Assembly (NCBI GenBank): GCA_028714735.1 | Contig: JAQTLU010000015.1 | Coordinates: 1-63,846, forward strand | Source: Gallionellaceae bacterium | GTDB taxonomy: Bacteria; Pseudomonadota; Gammaproteobacteria; Burkholderiales; Thiobacillaceae | DNA length: 63,846 nucleotides | Direction: 5' to 3' | Part shown: positions 8,453 through 17,756 of the stretch, piece by piece | Layout of the letters: the number at the start of each line of letters is the position of its first letter | How positions within the stretch are numbered: position 1 is the stretch's first letter | Notes under the pieces: generated by a model | Seen by the model: only the letters and a program-made list of their open reading frames with translations | Database searches by the model: none | Told to the model about the DNA's origin: nothing | Translations under genes and position numbers: made by a program

Positions 8453-9922
8453 ATGTCCGTCGAAATCGAACTCAAGCTGGCCATTGCGCCGGGGGATGCC
8501 GCCCGGTTGCGCCGGCACCCGCTGCTGAAAGCGCTGAAGCCGGTCCGGCACAAACTGTACGGCCTCTATTTCGATACCCCCGAGTTCGATCTTTACCACC
8601 GCAAAAGCGCCTTTCGACTCCGCCGCGAGGGCTATCACTGGGTCCAGACCGTCAAGCTGGATCAGGGCTCGATCGGCGGCCTGTCGGTACGGCCGGAATA
8701 CGAAGTCCGGGTGACCGGCAACCGGCCCGATTTCGATGTCCTGCCGGTCGAGGCCCGGGCCGCGCTGACGCCGGATATCGAGACCCGCCTGGCCCCGGTG
8801 TTCGTCACCGAGTTCCAGCGCACGGTCTGGCTGGTGGAACGGCCGCAAGGCACGGTCGAGGTCGCCCTCGACCTTGGCCATATCCGGGCCGGCGAGGCCG
8901 ACCTGCCGCTGGCCGAGGTCGAACTGGAACTCAAGTCCGGCGACGGCGCTGTGCTGTTCGAGATCGCCAGTAACCTGCTCGAGGCCGTGCCGCTGATCCC
9001 GGAATACCGCAGCAAGGCGCTGCGCGGCTACGGCCTGGCCGGGGTCTGGCAGGAGGCGCCCGGCAAGGCGACCGGGCTGGCCGCCAGCCGCAAGCTGCCG
9101 GCGGCCGAGGCCTGGCGGCGTTTGCTGCTGGCGGGCCTCGGCCAGCTGGGTCACAACCTGCCCGGCCTCCTGGCCAGGGATGACCCCGAGTACCTGCACC
9201 AGGCCCGGGTAGCCGTGCGCCGCATGCACACCATGCTCAGCCTGGGCAAGACGCTGGGACTGGAGCAGCCGGACTGGGTCGGGGAACTGCGTTGGTTCAT
9301 GGCCGAGTTGTCGCCGGCACGGGACTGGGATGTGCTGGAACTCGAAACCCTGGCCGGGGTGCGTGCCGGTTTGCCGGAACCGGGCCGGCTGGACGGTTTG
9401 CTGGAACGCGCCGGGCAGGTTCGCGCAGCGGCCCGCGAGCGTGCCCGCGCCGCCGCTGGCGATCGCCGGCTGGCCGCACTGATGCTGGACATGGGGGCGG
9501 CCCTGCTGACCGAGCGCGACGACGGCCCGACCCTGGCGGTATGGGCGGGGCAGTCGCTGGACCTTCGGCTGCGCCGGTTCCGCAAGCTGGCCGGGAAATT
9601 CGCCCAACTGGATGCGGCAGGCCGCCACCGGACCCGCATCGCAGTCAAACGTCTGCGCTACGCCGGCGACGCCTTCGCCGCCCTGTATGGCGCCAAGGCA
9701 GCGCGTCAGCTGGGTAAGGTGGCCGGCCTGCAGGACAGCCTGGGCGCCGCAAACGATACCGTGGTGGCGCATCGGCTGCTGGCCGAGCTGAATCAGGATG
9801 GCCGCGAGGACTATGCGGTCGGCCTGGTGGAGGGTTTCCTGATTGCCCGCTCCCGCCTGCATGAAAGTGAACTGGCCAGCCAGGTCGAGCACATGGCCAA
9901 GGCCAAACCGTTCTGGCGCTAG
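8453..9922 (+). CDS. CYTH-CHAD domain protein (inorganic triphosphatase-like)
   Basis: This 489-residue protein has an N-terminal CYTH domain (residues 1-200) with the EXEXK signature at residues 4-8 (EIELK), the tunnel-forming triphosphatase motif. The C-terminal CHAD domain (about 220-480) is helical and rich in histidine and arginine (YLHQARVAVRRMHTML, RTRIAVKRLRYAGDAF). CYTH domains hydrolyse triphosphate, and CHAD domains bind polyphosphate. Its position divergent to ppk1 fits a role in polyphosphate metabolism or granules. The intergenic space of about 85 bases must hold both promoters. Confidence 0.92.
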   Translation: MSVEIELKLAIAPGDAARLRRHPLLKALKPVRHKLYGLYFDTPEFDLYHRKSAFRLRREGYHWVQTVKLDQGSIGGLSVRPEYEVRVTGNRPDFDVLPVEARAALTPDIETRLAPVFVTEFQRTVWLVERPQGTVEVALDLGHIRAGEADLPLAEVELELKSGDGAVLFEIASNLLEAVPLIPEYRSKALRGYGLAGVWQEAPGKATGLAASRKLPAAEAWRRLLLAGLGQLGHNLPGLLARDDPEYLHQARVAVRRMHTMLSLGKTLGLEQPDWVGELRWFMAELSPARDWDVLELETLAGVRAGLPEPGRLDGLLERAGQVRAAARERARAAAGDRRLAALMLDMGAALLTERDDGPTLAVWAGQSLDLRLRRFRKLAGKFAQLDAAGRHRTRIAVKRLRYAGDAFAALYGAKAARQLGKVAGLQDSLGAANDTVVAHRLLAELNQDGREDYAVGLVEGFLIARSRLHESELASQVEHMAKAKPFWR

Positions 9923-9928
9923 CCCGGT

Positions 9929-10618
9929 TCAGGCCTGGAACTGGATCAGCCGTTCCCGGTTCGCCACCGTGATGGCGCGTCCGCTGACCTGGATCAGTCC
10001 GGCCTCGGATAGCTGGTTGAGGACGCGCGAGAAGGTCTCCGGGGCCAGGTTGAGCTGGGAGGCGATGGTCTGCTTGTTGTTGGCCAGCTGGATGGTGAAC
10101 GCTTCCGCCTGTTCGGCCGGGACCTGCTGGCTCAGGTAGCAGACCACCCGCTGCATGCTGGTGCGCAGGGTGCAGGTCTCCATGTCGTCGATCAGTTCGT
10201 GCAGGCGTATCGACAGGCTGGCCAGCATCTTGCGCGACAGCGTTGGACTTTCGTCGAGGGCGCTTTCCAGGGTGCTCTTCAGGACCAGCAGGACGAGGCT
10301 GTCCTGGGTGGCGATGGCGCTGACCGGGTAGGGCTTGTCGAGGAACACCACCGCTTCGCCGAAGGTGTGGCCGGGACCGGCCAGGTGGACCACCTTCTCG
10401 GCGCCCTGGGTCGACGGGATGGACAGCTTGACCTGGCCCATGATGACGATATGCATGCCTTCCGGCTGGTCACCCTTCTGAAACACCACTTCGTTGCGGC
10501 GTACCCGGTATTCCCGGGTACCGGCGGCGACGACGTTCAACTCGTCATCATTCAGGTTGCTGAACAGGGTCTGCCTGGCCAGTATCTCCCGGATGGGATG
10601 GCGTGTTTCCTGGATCAT
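9929..10618 (-). CDS. Crp/Fnr family transcriptional regulator, Dnr-like
   Basis: This 229-residue regulator has a cyclic-nucleotide-type beta-roll sensor domain (residues 20-130), a long dimer helix and a C-terminal helix-turn-helix (NNKQTIASQLNLAPETFSRV, residues about 177-196). The N-terminal FNR cysteine cluster is absent, so it does not carry an FNR-type iron-sulfur centre. That places it nearer the Dnr/Nnr group, which sense NO through haem, though this is inference. It is divergent from the nap operon with an FNR-type palindrome at 10700-10713 between them. Autoregulation and control of nap are both plausible. Confidence 0.85.
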   Translation of the reverse strand: MIQETRHPIREILARQTLFSNLNDDELNVVAAGTREYRVRRNEVVFQKGDQPEGMHIVIMGQVKLSIPSTQGAEKVVHLAGPGHTFGEAVVFLDKPYPVSAIATQDSLVLLVLKSTLESALDESPTLSRKMLASLSIRLHELIDDMETCTLRTSMQRVVCYLSQQVPAEQAEAFTIQLANNKQTIASQLNLAPETFSRVLNQLSEAGLIQVSGRAITVANRERLIQFQA

Positions 10619-10699
10619 CTGGTCTCCTCAGAAGCGCTGCGATTGTAAAGGCTGCGCTCGTATCGGTGCGGTAACTTTACTCAAGGCATTGTCCGTTTC

Positions 10700-10713
10700 T
10701 TGATCAATGTCAA
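10700..10713. promoter_or_regulatory. FNR/DNR-type operator upstream of napD
   Basis: TTGATCAATGTCAA fits the consensus TTGAT-N4-ATCAA with one mismatch. It lies between the divergent Crp/Fnr regulator and napD. A TATACA hexamer at 10745-10750 could be the -10 element of the nap promoter. Confidence 0.7.
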
Positions 10714-10787
10714 AGTCATAACCGGACTAGGTTGTCAGGATTGCTATACATGATTTTGAGTAACTGTATCCACTTGAGGGTAGAGCG

Positions 10788-11102
10788 ATGAATATTTCCG
10801 GAATTCTTGTGGTTGCCAAACTGGAGCGGCAGGCGGACGTGGTCGAGGCCCTGGCCGGGCTGGCCGGGATCGAGGTACACCAGGTCGACGAAGCCAGCGG
10901 GCGCATCATCGTCATCCAGGAGGCCGAAGACATCCACGCCGAGATCGACGGCGTCAAGCGCATCAAGGCCCTGCCCCACGTCGTGATGGCGGACATGGTC
11001 TATCACTACATTGCGGACGACGACAAGAACTACGAGGAAATCCCCCCAGAATTGGTTGAACAGGAACAGGCCTGCAGCGTGCCGGCCTATCTGAACGAGT
11101 AA
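10788..11102 (+). CDS. napD: NapD chaperone for periplasmic nitrate reductase
   Basis: This 104-residue protein has a ferredoxin-like NapD fold. It begins MNISGILVVAKLERQADVVE, contains the GRIIVIQEAED strand and ends with an acidic tail. NapD binds the twin-arginine signal of NapA in the cytoplasm and holds back its export until cofactor loading. It is the first gene of the nap operon, 22 bases before napA, and follows the FNR-type box. Confidence 0.9.
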   Translation: MNISGILVVAKLERQADVVEALAGLAGIEVHQVDEASGRIIVIQEAEDIHAEIDGVKRIKALPHVVMADMVYHYIADDDKNYEEIPPELVEQEQACSVPAYLNE

Positions 11103-11124
11103 CGTTTATTGCTAGGAGGTTGTG

Positions 11125-13884
11125 ATGGGACTGACACGCCGTGATTTTTTGAAGACCAGCATCGCTGCCAGCACCGCCGCGACGGTGGGCATGCCGCTGG
11201 CCAAGGAAGCCGAGGCCGCCGTCAAGGCCTCCGAGGCGGGCTGGCAATGGGACAAGGGCGCCTGCCGTTTCTGCGGCACTGGCTGCGGCATCATGATCGC
11301 CACCAAGGACGGCAGGATCGTCGCCACCAAGGGCGACCCGGATGCCCCGGTCAACCGCGGCCTGAACTGCATCAAGGGCTATTTCAACGGCAAGATCATG
11401 TACGGCAAGGACCGCCTGACCCAGCCGCTGCTGCGCATGACCAACGGCAAGTTCGACAAGAAGGGCAAGTTCGTCCCGGTGTCCTGGGACAAGGCCATGG
11501 AGGTCATGGTCGACAAGTTCCTGGAGACCTACAAGGAGAAGGGCCCGAGCGGCGTCGCCATGTTCGGTTCCGGCCAGTGGACCGTGCCTGAGGGCTATGT
11601 CGGCGCCAAGCTGTGGAAGGCCGGCTTCCGCTCCAATACCATCGATCCCAACGCCCGCCATTGCATGGCCTCGGCCGTGGCCGGCTTCATGCAGACCTTC
11701 GGCATCGACGAGCCGGCCGGCAACTACGACGACATCGAGACCACCGACACCGCGGTGTTGTGGGGTGCCAACATGGCCGAGATGCACCCGATCCTGTGGT
11801 CGCGCATCACCAACCGCCGCCTCACCCACGACCGGATGAAGGTGGTCAACCTGTCCACCTACGGCAACATGTCGTCCGACATCGCCGACATCGAGATCGT
11901 GTTCCGGCCCTCGGGCGACCTGGCGATCCAGAACTACATCGCCCGCGAGATCGTCAAGCGCGACGCGGTGAACTGGGATTTCGTCAACAAGCATGCGGTA
12001 TTCGCCACCGGTCCCTACGATATCGGCTACGGCTTCCGGCCCAAGAACGCCGAGAAGTTCGCCCCCGGTCGCGAGATGGAGGTGGTCAAGAACGAGCAGG
12101 AACACGTGGTCGACAAGTGGGAGGCGATCGCTCAGCGCCGCAAGGAGGGCGAGGTGGCCAAGCAGGTCGACGCTGCCGGCGCCGGCAAGGACTGGGCGAT
12201 CTCATTCGAGGACTTCAAGGCCGCCCTGGAACCCTATGACGCCGATTTCACCACCGCCGTCGCCAAGGGCGATCCGGATGAGTCGGACGCGGATTTCAAG
12301 GCCAAGCTGAAGCAGCTGGCCGACCTGTACTGCGATCCCAAGCGCAAGGTGGTGTCCTACTGGACCATGGGCTTCAACCAGCACCAGCGCGGCACCTGGG
12401 TCAACGAGCAGGCCTACATGAACCATCTGCTGCTGGGCAAGCAGTCGATGCCCGGCAACGGCGCCTTCTCGCTGACCGGCCAGCCGTCCGCCTGCGGCAC
12501 CGCGCGCGAGGTCGGCACCTTCTCGCACCGCCTGCCGGCCGACATGGTGGTCAACAACAAGAAGCACCGCGACCATGCCGAGGAACTCTGGCACCTGCCG
12601 GCCAACACCATCAACCCGGCGGTGGGCAGCCACTTCACCAAGATCATGCGCGACCTCGAGGACGGCACCGTCAAGTGGGCCATGGTGCAGGTCAACAATC
12701 CCTGGCAGAACACCGCCAACCTGAACCACTGGATCCGCGGCGCCCGCGAGATGGACAACTTCATCGTCTGCTGCGACGGTTATCCGACGGTGTCGGCCAA
12801 GGTGGCTGACCTGGTCCTGCCGGCGGCGATGATCTTCGAGAAGTGGGGCTTCTACGGCAACGCCGAGCGGCGCACGCAGTGCTGGCGCCAGCAGGTCGCG
12901 CCGGTCGGCCAGGCCATGGGTGATCTCTGGATCCTGATGGAGATGGCCAAGCGGATCAAGATCAAGGACGTCTGGGGCGAGCAGAAGGTGCCCGGCCTGA
13001 AGGAGGCCGGTTTCGAGGACGGTAAGCTGCCCTCGGTGCTCGAAGAAGCGCAGAAGATGGGCTACAGCCCGGACATGAGCCTGTACGACGCCCTGTTCGC
13101 CACCCCGGAAAACAAGAAGGCCTTCCCCTGGCCGGACAAGGTCGCCAAGGGCCACGACAACCACATCGCCAAGAACCTGGGCTGGTTCCCCGAGAAGGCC
13201 ATGTTCGAGGAATACCGCAAGTTTGGTACCGGACACGGCCACGACCTGGCGCCCTTCGACGTCTATTACGACGACAAGGTGCGCGGTCTCAAGTGGCCGG
13301 TGGTGCTCAAGGACGGCAAGTGGACCGAGACCCGCTGGCGCTTCAACGAGGAGTACGACCCCTACGTCAAGAAGGGCCAGGGCATCTACTTCTACGGCAA
13401 CGACGGCAAGGCCATGGTCGTGGGCGATCTCGACAAGGCCGGCGACGGCAGCAAGAAGGTCGACATCTCCGGCAAGGCCAAGATCTACTTCCGGCCCTAT
13501 GCCAGCCCGGTCGAACAGCCGGACAAGGAATTCGACCTCTGGCTGTGCACCGGCCGCGTGCTGGAACACTGGCATTCCGGCTCGATGACCCGGCGGGTGC
13601 CCGAACTGCACCGCGCCTTCCCGGATGCGGTGTGCTGGATCCACCCGAAGGATGCCGAGTCCAAGGGCCTCAAGCGCAACGACCTGGTCTGGGTGGAGTC
13701 GCGCCGCGGCAAGGTCAAGGTGCGTCTGGAAACCGGCGGCCGCAACAAGATGCCGCGCGGGCTGGTCTACGTGCCCTGGTTCGACGAGTCGGTGCTGATC
13801 AACAAGGTGACCCTGGACACCACCTGCCCGATCTCGAAACAGACCGACTTCAAGAAGTGCTCGGTCAAGGTCTACAAGGCGTAA
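11125..13884 (+). CDS. napA: Periplasmic nitrate reductase catalytic subunit
   Basis: This 919-residue molybdoenzyme reduces nitrate to nitrite in the periplasm. It has a Tat signal (TRRDFLKTS), a [4Fe-4S] motif with cysteines 47, 50, 54 and 82 (CRFCGTGCG, then NCIKGYF) and the molybdenum-ligand cysteine at about residue 180 ([13 protein letters not shown]). AGGAGG at 11114-11119 supports ATG 11125 over the in-frame GTG at 11122. The protein is about 90 residues longer than the enterobacterial form, with extra sequence around residues 310-420 rich in charged residues; the long form is known from epsilonproteobacteria. An AAGGAG follows directly after its stop. Confidence 0.95.
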   Translation: MGLTRRDFLKTSIAASTAATVGMPLAKEAEAAVKASEAGWQWDKGACRFCGTGCGIMIATKDGRIVATKGDPDAPVNRGLNCIKGYFNGKIMYGKDRLTQPLLRMTNGKFDKKGKFVPVSWDKAMEVMVDKFLETYKEKGPSGVAMFGSGQWTVPEGYVGAKLWKAGFRSNTIDPNARHCMASAVAGFMQTFGIDEPAGNYDDIETTDTAVLWGANMAEMHPILWSRITNRRLTHDRMKVVNLSTYGNMSSDIADIEIVFRPSGDLAIQNYIAREIVKRDAVNWDFVNKHAVFATGPYDIGYGFRPKNAEKFAPGREMEVVKNEQEHVVDKWEAIAQRRKEGEVAKQVDAAGAGKDWAISFEDFKAALEPYDADFTTAVAKGDPDESDADFKAKLKQLADLYCDPKRKVVSYWTMGFNQHQRGTWVNEQAYMNHLLLGKQSMPGNGAFSLTGQPSACGTAREVGTFSHRLPADMVVNNKKHRDHAEELWHLPANTINPAVGSHFTKIMRDLEDGTVKWAMVQVNNPWQNTANLNHWIRGAREMDNFIVCCDGYPTVSAKVADLVLPAAMIFEKWGFYGNAERRTQCWRQQVAPVGQAMGDLWILMEMAKRIKIKDVWGEQKVPGLKEAGFEDGKLPSVLEEAQKMGYSPDMSLYDALFATPENKKAFPWPDKVAKGHDNHIAKNLGWFPEKAMFEEYRKFGTGHGHDLAPFDVYYDDKVRGLKWPVVLKDGKWTETRWRFNEEYDPYVKKGQGIYFYGNDGKAMVVGDLDKAGDGSKKVDISGKAKIYFRPYASPVEQPDKEFDLWLCTGRVLEHWHSGSMTRRVPELHRAFPDAVCWIHPKDAESKGLKRNDLVWVESRRGKVKVRLETGGRNKMPRGLVYVPWFDESVLINKVTLDTTCPISKQTDFKKCSVKVYKA

Positions 13885-13888
13885 GGAG
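13883..13888 (+). promoter_or_regulatory. Orphan Shine-Dalgarno of napG
   Basis: AAGGAG overlaps the napA stop but is 90 bases from the napG ATG. No other purine-rich site lies just before napG. If the intervening hairpin (13893-13974) folds, the site would be 8 bases from the start codon, which is the normal distance. Confidence 0.5.
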
Positions 13889-13892
13889 AATA

Positions 13893-13974
13893 GCGGTCAG
13901 CAGTCAGCAATCAGCAATCAGCGGTCAGCATGAGACCGTTTTGAGCTGAAAGCTGACCGCTGAAAGCTGATAGC
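13893..13974 (+). repeat. TCAGC heptad repeat forming a long hairpin in the nap operon
   Basis: Four TCAGC units spaced every seven bases occupy 13893-13922. Four complementary GCTGA units with the same period occupy 13945-13974. Paired, they give 5-bp helices separated by two-base internal loops. The 22-base loop contains its own GGTC/GACC stem. The element sits between napA and napG. Confidence 0.85.
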
Positions 13975-13978
13975 CAAC

Positions 13979-14755
13979 ATGTCCGATAAATCCATCACGC
14001 GCCGCGACTTTCTGGTCAAGACCGCACAGGGTGCCTCCCTGGCGGTGACCGGCGGCCTGCTCTGGGCCTACCTGGTGCGCCAGGAGGCCAAGGCGCAGCC
14101 GTATGCCTTGCGGCCGCCGGGTGCGCTGGCGGAGATGGACTTCAACGCCGCCTGCATCAAGTGCGGCCAGTGCGTCAACGCCTGTCCGCCCGATATCCTC
14201 AAGCTGGCGCCGGCCGGCGCCAACCTGCCGATCGGCACCCCCTATTTCGAACCGCGCACCGGGGCCTGCATCATGTGCCCGGACATTCCCTGTCTGATTG
14301 CCTGTCCGACCGGCGCCCTCGCCCCGGAACTGAAGGACATCAACAAGGCGCGCATGGGTCTGGCGGTGATCGACATCGAGAACTGCCTGTCCTGGAAGGG
14401 CCTGCGCTGCGAGGTCTGCCATCGCGACTGTCCGCTCAAGGGCAAGGCCATCACCCTGGAGACCGACCCGCGCGGCCTGTCCAAGCATGCCGTGTTCCGG
14501 CCCATGGTCAATTCCGATTACTGCACCGGTTGCGGTATCTGCGAAAAGGCCTGCCCGACCGAGGTGGCGGCCATCCGCATCCTGCCGCCCGCGTTGGTGC
14601 AGGGCAAGATTGGCGACCATTACCGGCTGGGCTGGACCTTCGACACCGAGATCACCCAGGACTTCAAGCCGTCCGAGCAGGCGCCGCCGGCACCCGAGAC
14701 CAGCGGCGGCAAGCCGGCCGGGATGGATTACCTGAATGACGGCGGCGGGCTATGA
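13979..14755 (+). CDS. napG: Ferredoxin-type protein NapG
   Basis: This 258-residue periplasmic iron-sulfur protein has a twin-arginine signal (ITRRDFLVKTAQG) and four [4Fe-4S] cysteine clusters, for example CIKCGQCVNACPP, CIMCPDIPCLIACPTG, CEVCHRDCP and CTGCGICEKACP. NapG works with membrane NapH to pass electrons from quinol to NapB and NapA. The ATG at 13979 has no ribosome-binding site immediately upstream, because a repeat hairpin separates it from AAGGAG after napA. No in-frame start exists further upstream: a stop occurs at 13961-13963. It overlaps napH in ATGA. Confidence 0.93.
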   Translation: MSDKSITRRDFLVKTAQGASLAVTGGLLWAYLVRQEAKAQPYALRPPGALAEMDFNAACIKCGQCVNACPPDILKLAPAGANLPIGTPYFEPRTGACIMCPDIPCLIACPTGALAPELKDINKARMGLAVIDIENCLSWKGLRCEVCHRDCPLKGKAITLETDPRGLSKHAVFRPMVNSDYCTGCGICEKACPTEVAAIRILPPALVQGKIGDHYRLGWTFDTEITQDFKPSEQAPPAPETSGGKPAGMDYLNDGGGL

Positions 14756-15666
14756 ACACTCCCGCCGACCTTTCCCATAGCAAGCTGGTCAGCCGGCCCC
14801 TGGGCGCGCGGCTGTGGTCCTGGCGTTATGTCGTGCTGCGCCGGCTGTCCCAGTTCGGCATCCTGCTGCTGTTCTTCGGTACCGCCCACTGGGCCTGGGA
14901 ATGGCCTGCCAAGACACCGCTCCTGACCGGCAACCTGTCCGCCTCGGAGTTGTTCGGCCGAATCCCGATGGCCGACCCGTTTGCGGTGCTGCAAATCTTC
15001 CTGTCCGGCCATGTCCTGCAACAGAAGGTGATCCTGGGTGCGGCCATCGTGCTGGGCTTCTACCTCCTGGTCGGCGGCCGGGTGTTCTGCGCCTGGGCCT
15101 GCCCGGTCAACATGGTGACCGACCTGGCCGGCTGGCTGCGCGCCCGCCTGCCGATCCCGGCCATGTTCGTTGTCAGCCGCAACATCCGCTATTTCGTGCT
15201 GGCCGCCAGCCTGGTCCTGTCGGCGCTGACCGGCCTGGCGGCGTTCGAGTGGGTCAGCCCGGTCGGCATGATGCACCGCGAGATCATCTTCGGCCTGGGC
15301 GCCGGCGCCATGGCGTTGACCGCCATCTTCCTGTTCGATCTTTTGATCCTGAAGAACGGCTGGTGCGGCCATCTATGTCCGCTCGGCGGCTTCTGGTCGC
15401 TGGTCGGCCGCACCGCCCTGGTCCGGGTGCGCTTCGACAAGACCACCTGCACCCATTGCGGCGAATGTGCCAGGGTCTGTCCCGAGCCCCAGGTGCTCAA
15501 TCTGAAACGTCTGGAAGAAACGGGTTTCGTAACTTCCGGTGAATGCAGCAATTGCGGGCGGTGCTCTCCGCTCTGCCCGGAAGGAAGTCTGGCATTCGAT
15601 TTAAGGCCCCTGATCCGCAAGCATGGCGCGGAAGGATCGATCAGTTCTGTAAGGAGGACGAAATGA
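14752..15666 (+). CDS. napH: Membrane quinol oxidase component NapH
   Basis: This 304-residue inner-membrane protein has about four hydrophobic segments, the CAWACP and CGHLCP motifs at the cytoplasmic face, and two C-terminal [4Fe-4S] clusters (CTHCGECARVCPEP and CSNCGRCSPLCPEG). NapGH can act as a quinol dehydrogenase for NapAB. With no napC in the operon, it is probably the main quinol entry point here. It overlaps napG and napB by four bases each (ATGA), so translation is coupled on both sides. Confidence 0.93.
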   Translation: MNTPADLSHSKLVSRPLGARLWSWRYVVLRRLSQFGILLLFFGTAHWAWEWPAKTPLLTGNLSASELFGRIPMADPFAVLQIFLSGHVLQQKVILGAAIVLGFYLLVGGRVFCAWACPVNMVTDLAGWLRARLPIPAMFVVSRNIRYFVLAASLVLSALTGLAAFEWVSPVGMMHREIIFGLGAGAMALTAIFLFDLLILKNGWCGHLCPLGGFWSLVGRTALVRVRFDKTTCTHCGECARVCPEPQVLNLKRLEETGFVTSGECSNCGRCSPLCPEGSLAFDLRPLIRKHGAEGSISSVRRTK

Positions 15667-16139
15667 GGAAGAGCACTTTGTTTGGCGCGGTCCTGGCGGC
15701 CATGACATTCTCGCTGTCGGCATCGGCGGTACAGGATCAGTCCATTCCGGACGACGATCTGGGCCTGTCCAAGTCCAGCGTTTACGACACCCCATCGCCG
15801 GCGGCATTCGAATATGGCAACAAGGATGCCGGCAGCGTCGGCAAGCGTGTGGTCCGGTCCTACATGACGGCGCCGCCGATGATCCCCCACACCGTCAAGG
15901 ACATGCTGCCGATCACGCGCGACTCCAACCTGTGCAAGGACTGCCATGTCCAACCGGACCTGATCGGCATGGCGATCACCCCGGGGTTGCCGGTGCCGGC
16001 GCCGGCCAGCCACTATGTCGACGTCAAGAAGGGCGAGTTGTACATGGGGCGCTGGAATTGCACCCAGTGTCACCGCCCGCAGGCCAACGTGAAACTGCTG
16101 GTTGATAGCGTTTTCGGCAACAAGGCTGGCAAGAAGTAA
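15663..16139 (+). CDS. napB: Diheme cytochrome subunit NapB
   Basis: This 158-residue periplasmic electron-transfer subunit of nitrate reductase has a signal peptide ending near residue 22. Haem sites are CKDCH at residues 91-95 and CTQCH at 133-137, with axial histidines expected in IPHTV and in ASHYVD. AAGGAGGA at 15651-15658 fixes the start at ATG 15663. It is the last gene of the operon. No clear terminator follows; the 131 bases to the next start hold only a weak CGGTGC/GCACCG hairpin. Confidence 0.93.
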   Translation: MRKSTLFGAVLAAMTFSLSASAVQDQSIPDDDLGLSKSSVYDTPSPAAFEYGNKDAGSVGKRVVRSYMTAPPMIPHTVKDMLPITRDSNLCKDCHVQPDLIGMAITPGLPVPAPASHYVDVKKGELYMGRWNCTQCHRPQANVKLLVDSVFGNKAGKK

Positions 16140-16270
16140 ACCTCACCCGGTGCGCTGAGTCATGCACCGACATGGTGCGACACGCTCCGGGCGGAGGCGC
16201 ATTTACCGCCGGATAGGCCAAAAATATCCATCCCGCGGCGCAAAGCACTGATCAGGGGCGGGCATGGAAC

Positions 16271-17755
16271 GTGCTATATACCGGTAAATATCCGGTGATC
16301 GACATGGACATACTCAGCCCCAATTACCGCCTCAACGAGGCCTACGATGAACTGATAGATGAGAACCGGCAGCCGCGCCCGGCGGCCAAGCCGCTGTTCG
16401 ATTACCTGGCCGGTCTCGACGCCAGCGTACTCGAAGTCCGGCGCAAGGCGGTCGAGGCGGCGATCATGACCATGGGCATCAGCTTCACGGTCTACAGCGA
16501 CGCCGGCAACATCGACCGGGCCTGGCCGTTCGACATCGTGCCCCGGATCATTCCGCTCACCGAGTGGCAGCGCATCGAGGCCGGCCTGAAACAGCGCCTG
16601 CAGGCGCTCAACCTGTTCATCAACGATCTCTACAACGAGCAGCGCATCGTCAAGGACGGCGTGTTCCCGATCGAGGTGCTGGAAGGCTCGAAGAACTTTC
16701 GTGAGCAATGCCGGGGCATCACGCCCCGGTTCGGGGTCTGGGCGCACATCTGCGGCACCGATCTGGTGCGCGACAAGGACGGCACCGTCTACGTGCTGGA
16801 AGACAACCTGAGGGTGCCGTCGGGCGTGTCCTACATGCTGGAGAACCGCCAACTCATGAAGCGGCTGTTCCCGGAGATGTTCCAGTCCTGCTCCATCCTG
16901 CCGGTCGACGATTACCCGACCCAGTTGTACGACGCCCTGGCGGCGCTGTCCCCCAGTGACGACGACCGTCCGGTCATCGCCGTGCTTACGCCCGGCATCT
17001 ACAACTCGGCCTATTTCGAGCATTCCTACCTCGCCCAGCAGATGGGCGCCTTCCTGGTCGAGGGCTCCGACCTAATGGTCAACGACGACGATGTCGTGCA
17101 CATGAAGACCATCTCCGGCCTGCGCCGGGTCGACGTGATCTATCGCCGCATCGACGACGACTTTCTCGATCCGGAGGCCTTCCGGCCCGATTCCACGCTC
17201 GGCGTGCCGGGCCTGATGCGGGCCTGGCGCAATGGCAAGGTGGGCATCGCCAACGCCCCCGGCGCCGGGGTCGCCGACGACAAGGTGGTCTACGCCTTCG
17301 TACCCGAGATCATCCGGTACTACCTCAAGGAAGAACCCATCCTGCCCAACGTGCCCAGCTACCTGTGCATGTACGAAGACCAGCGCGACTACGTGCTGGC
17401 CAACCTGGACAAACTGGTGGTCAAGCCGGCCAACGAGTCGGGTGGCTACGGCATGCTGATCGGTCCGCGCGCCACCCAGGCGGAACGCGACACCTTCGCC
17501 GAGCTGATCCGGGAAAATCCGCGCAACTACATGGCGCAGCCGACCCTGGACATCTCCACCGCGCCGACCCTGTTCGACGAGCGCCTGGAACCCCGGCACC
17601 TGGACCTGCGGCCGTTCGTGCTGCAGTCGAACAAGCTGTACGTCACCACCGGTGGCCTCACGCGGGTGGCGATGAAGGAGGGTTCGCTGGTGGTCAACTC
17701 GTCCCAGGGCGGCGGCAGCAAGGACACCTGGATCGTCGACATGGAGGGTCACTGA
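16271..17755 (+). CDS. Circularly permuted ATP-grasp protein (COG2308)
   Basis: This 494-residue protein belongs to the circularly permuted ATP-grasp family (formerly DUF404/DUF407). Visible parts are VEAAIMTMGISFTVY, the nucleotide region VYVLEDNLRVPSGVSYML, LVVKPANESGGYGMLIGP, and a late VVNSSQGGGSKDTW loop. These proteins are predicted amide- or peptide-bond-forming ligases and are nearly always coupled with alpha-E proteins. Annotated from GTG 16271; ATG 16304 (MDILSPNYRL) is equally possible because neither has a strong Shine-Dalgarno. It is followed after one base by the alpha-E gene. Confidence 0.85.
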   Translation: MLYTGKYPVIDMDILSPNYRLNEAYDELIDENRQPRPAAKPLFDYLAGLDASVLEVRRKAVEAAIMTMGISFTVYSDAGNIDRAWPFDIVPRIIPLTEWQRIEAGLKQRLQALNLFINDLYNEQRIVKDGVFPIEVLEGSKNFREQCRGITPRFGVWAHICGTDLVRDKDGTVYVLEDNLRVPSGVSYMLENRQLMKRLFPEMFQSCSILPVDDYPTQLYDALAALSPSDDDRPVIAVLTPGIYNSAYFEHSYLAQQMGAFLVEGSDLMVNDDDVVHMKTISGLRRVDVIYRRIDDDFLDPEAFRPDSTLGVPGLMRAWRNGKVGIANAPGAGVADDKVVYAFVPEIIRYYLKEEPILPNVPSYLCMYEDQRDYVLANLDKLVVKPANESGGYGMLIGPRATQAERDTFAELIRENPRNYMAQPTLDISTAPTLFDERLEPRHLDLRPFVLQSNKLYVTTGGLTRVAMKEGSLVVNSSQGGGSKDTWIVDMEGH

Positions 17756-17756
17756 C

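Noticed and set aside
13893-13974. CRISPR array
   Set aside because: Units are seven bases with two-base gaps and face an inverted set; there are no spacers of CRISPR size and no cas genes.
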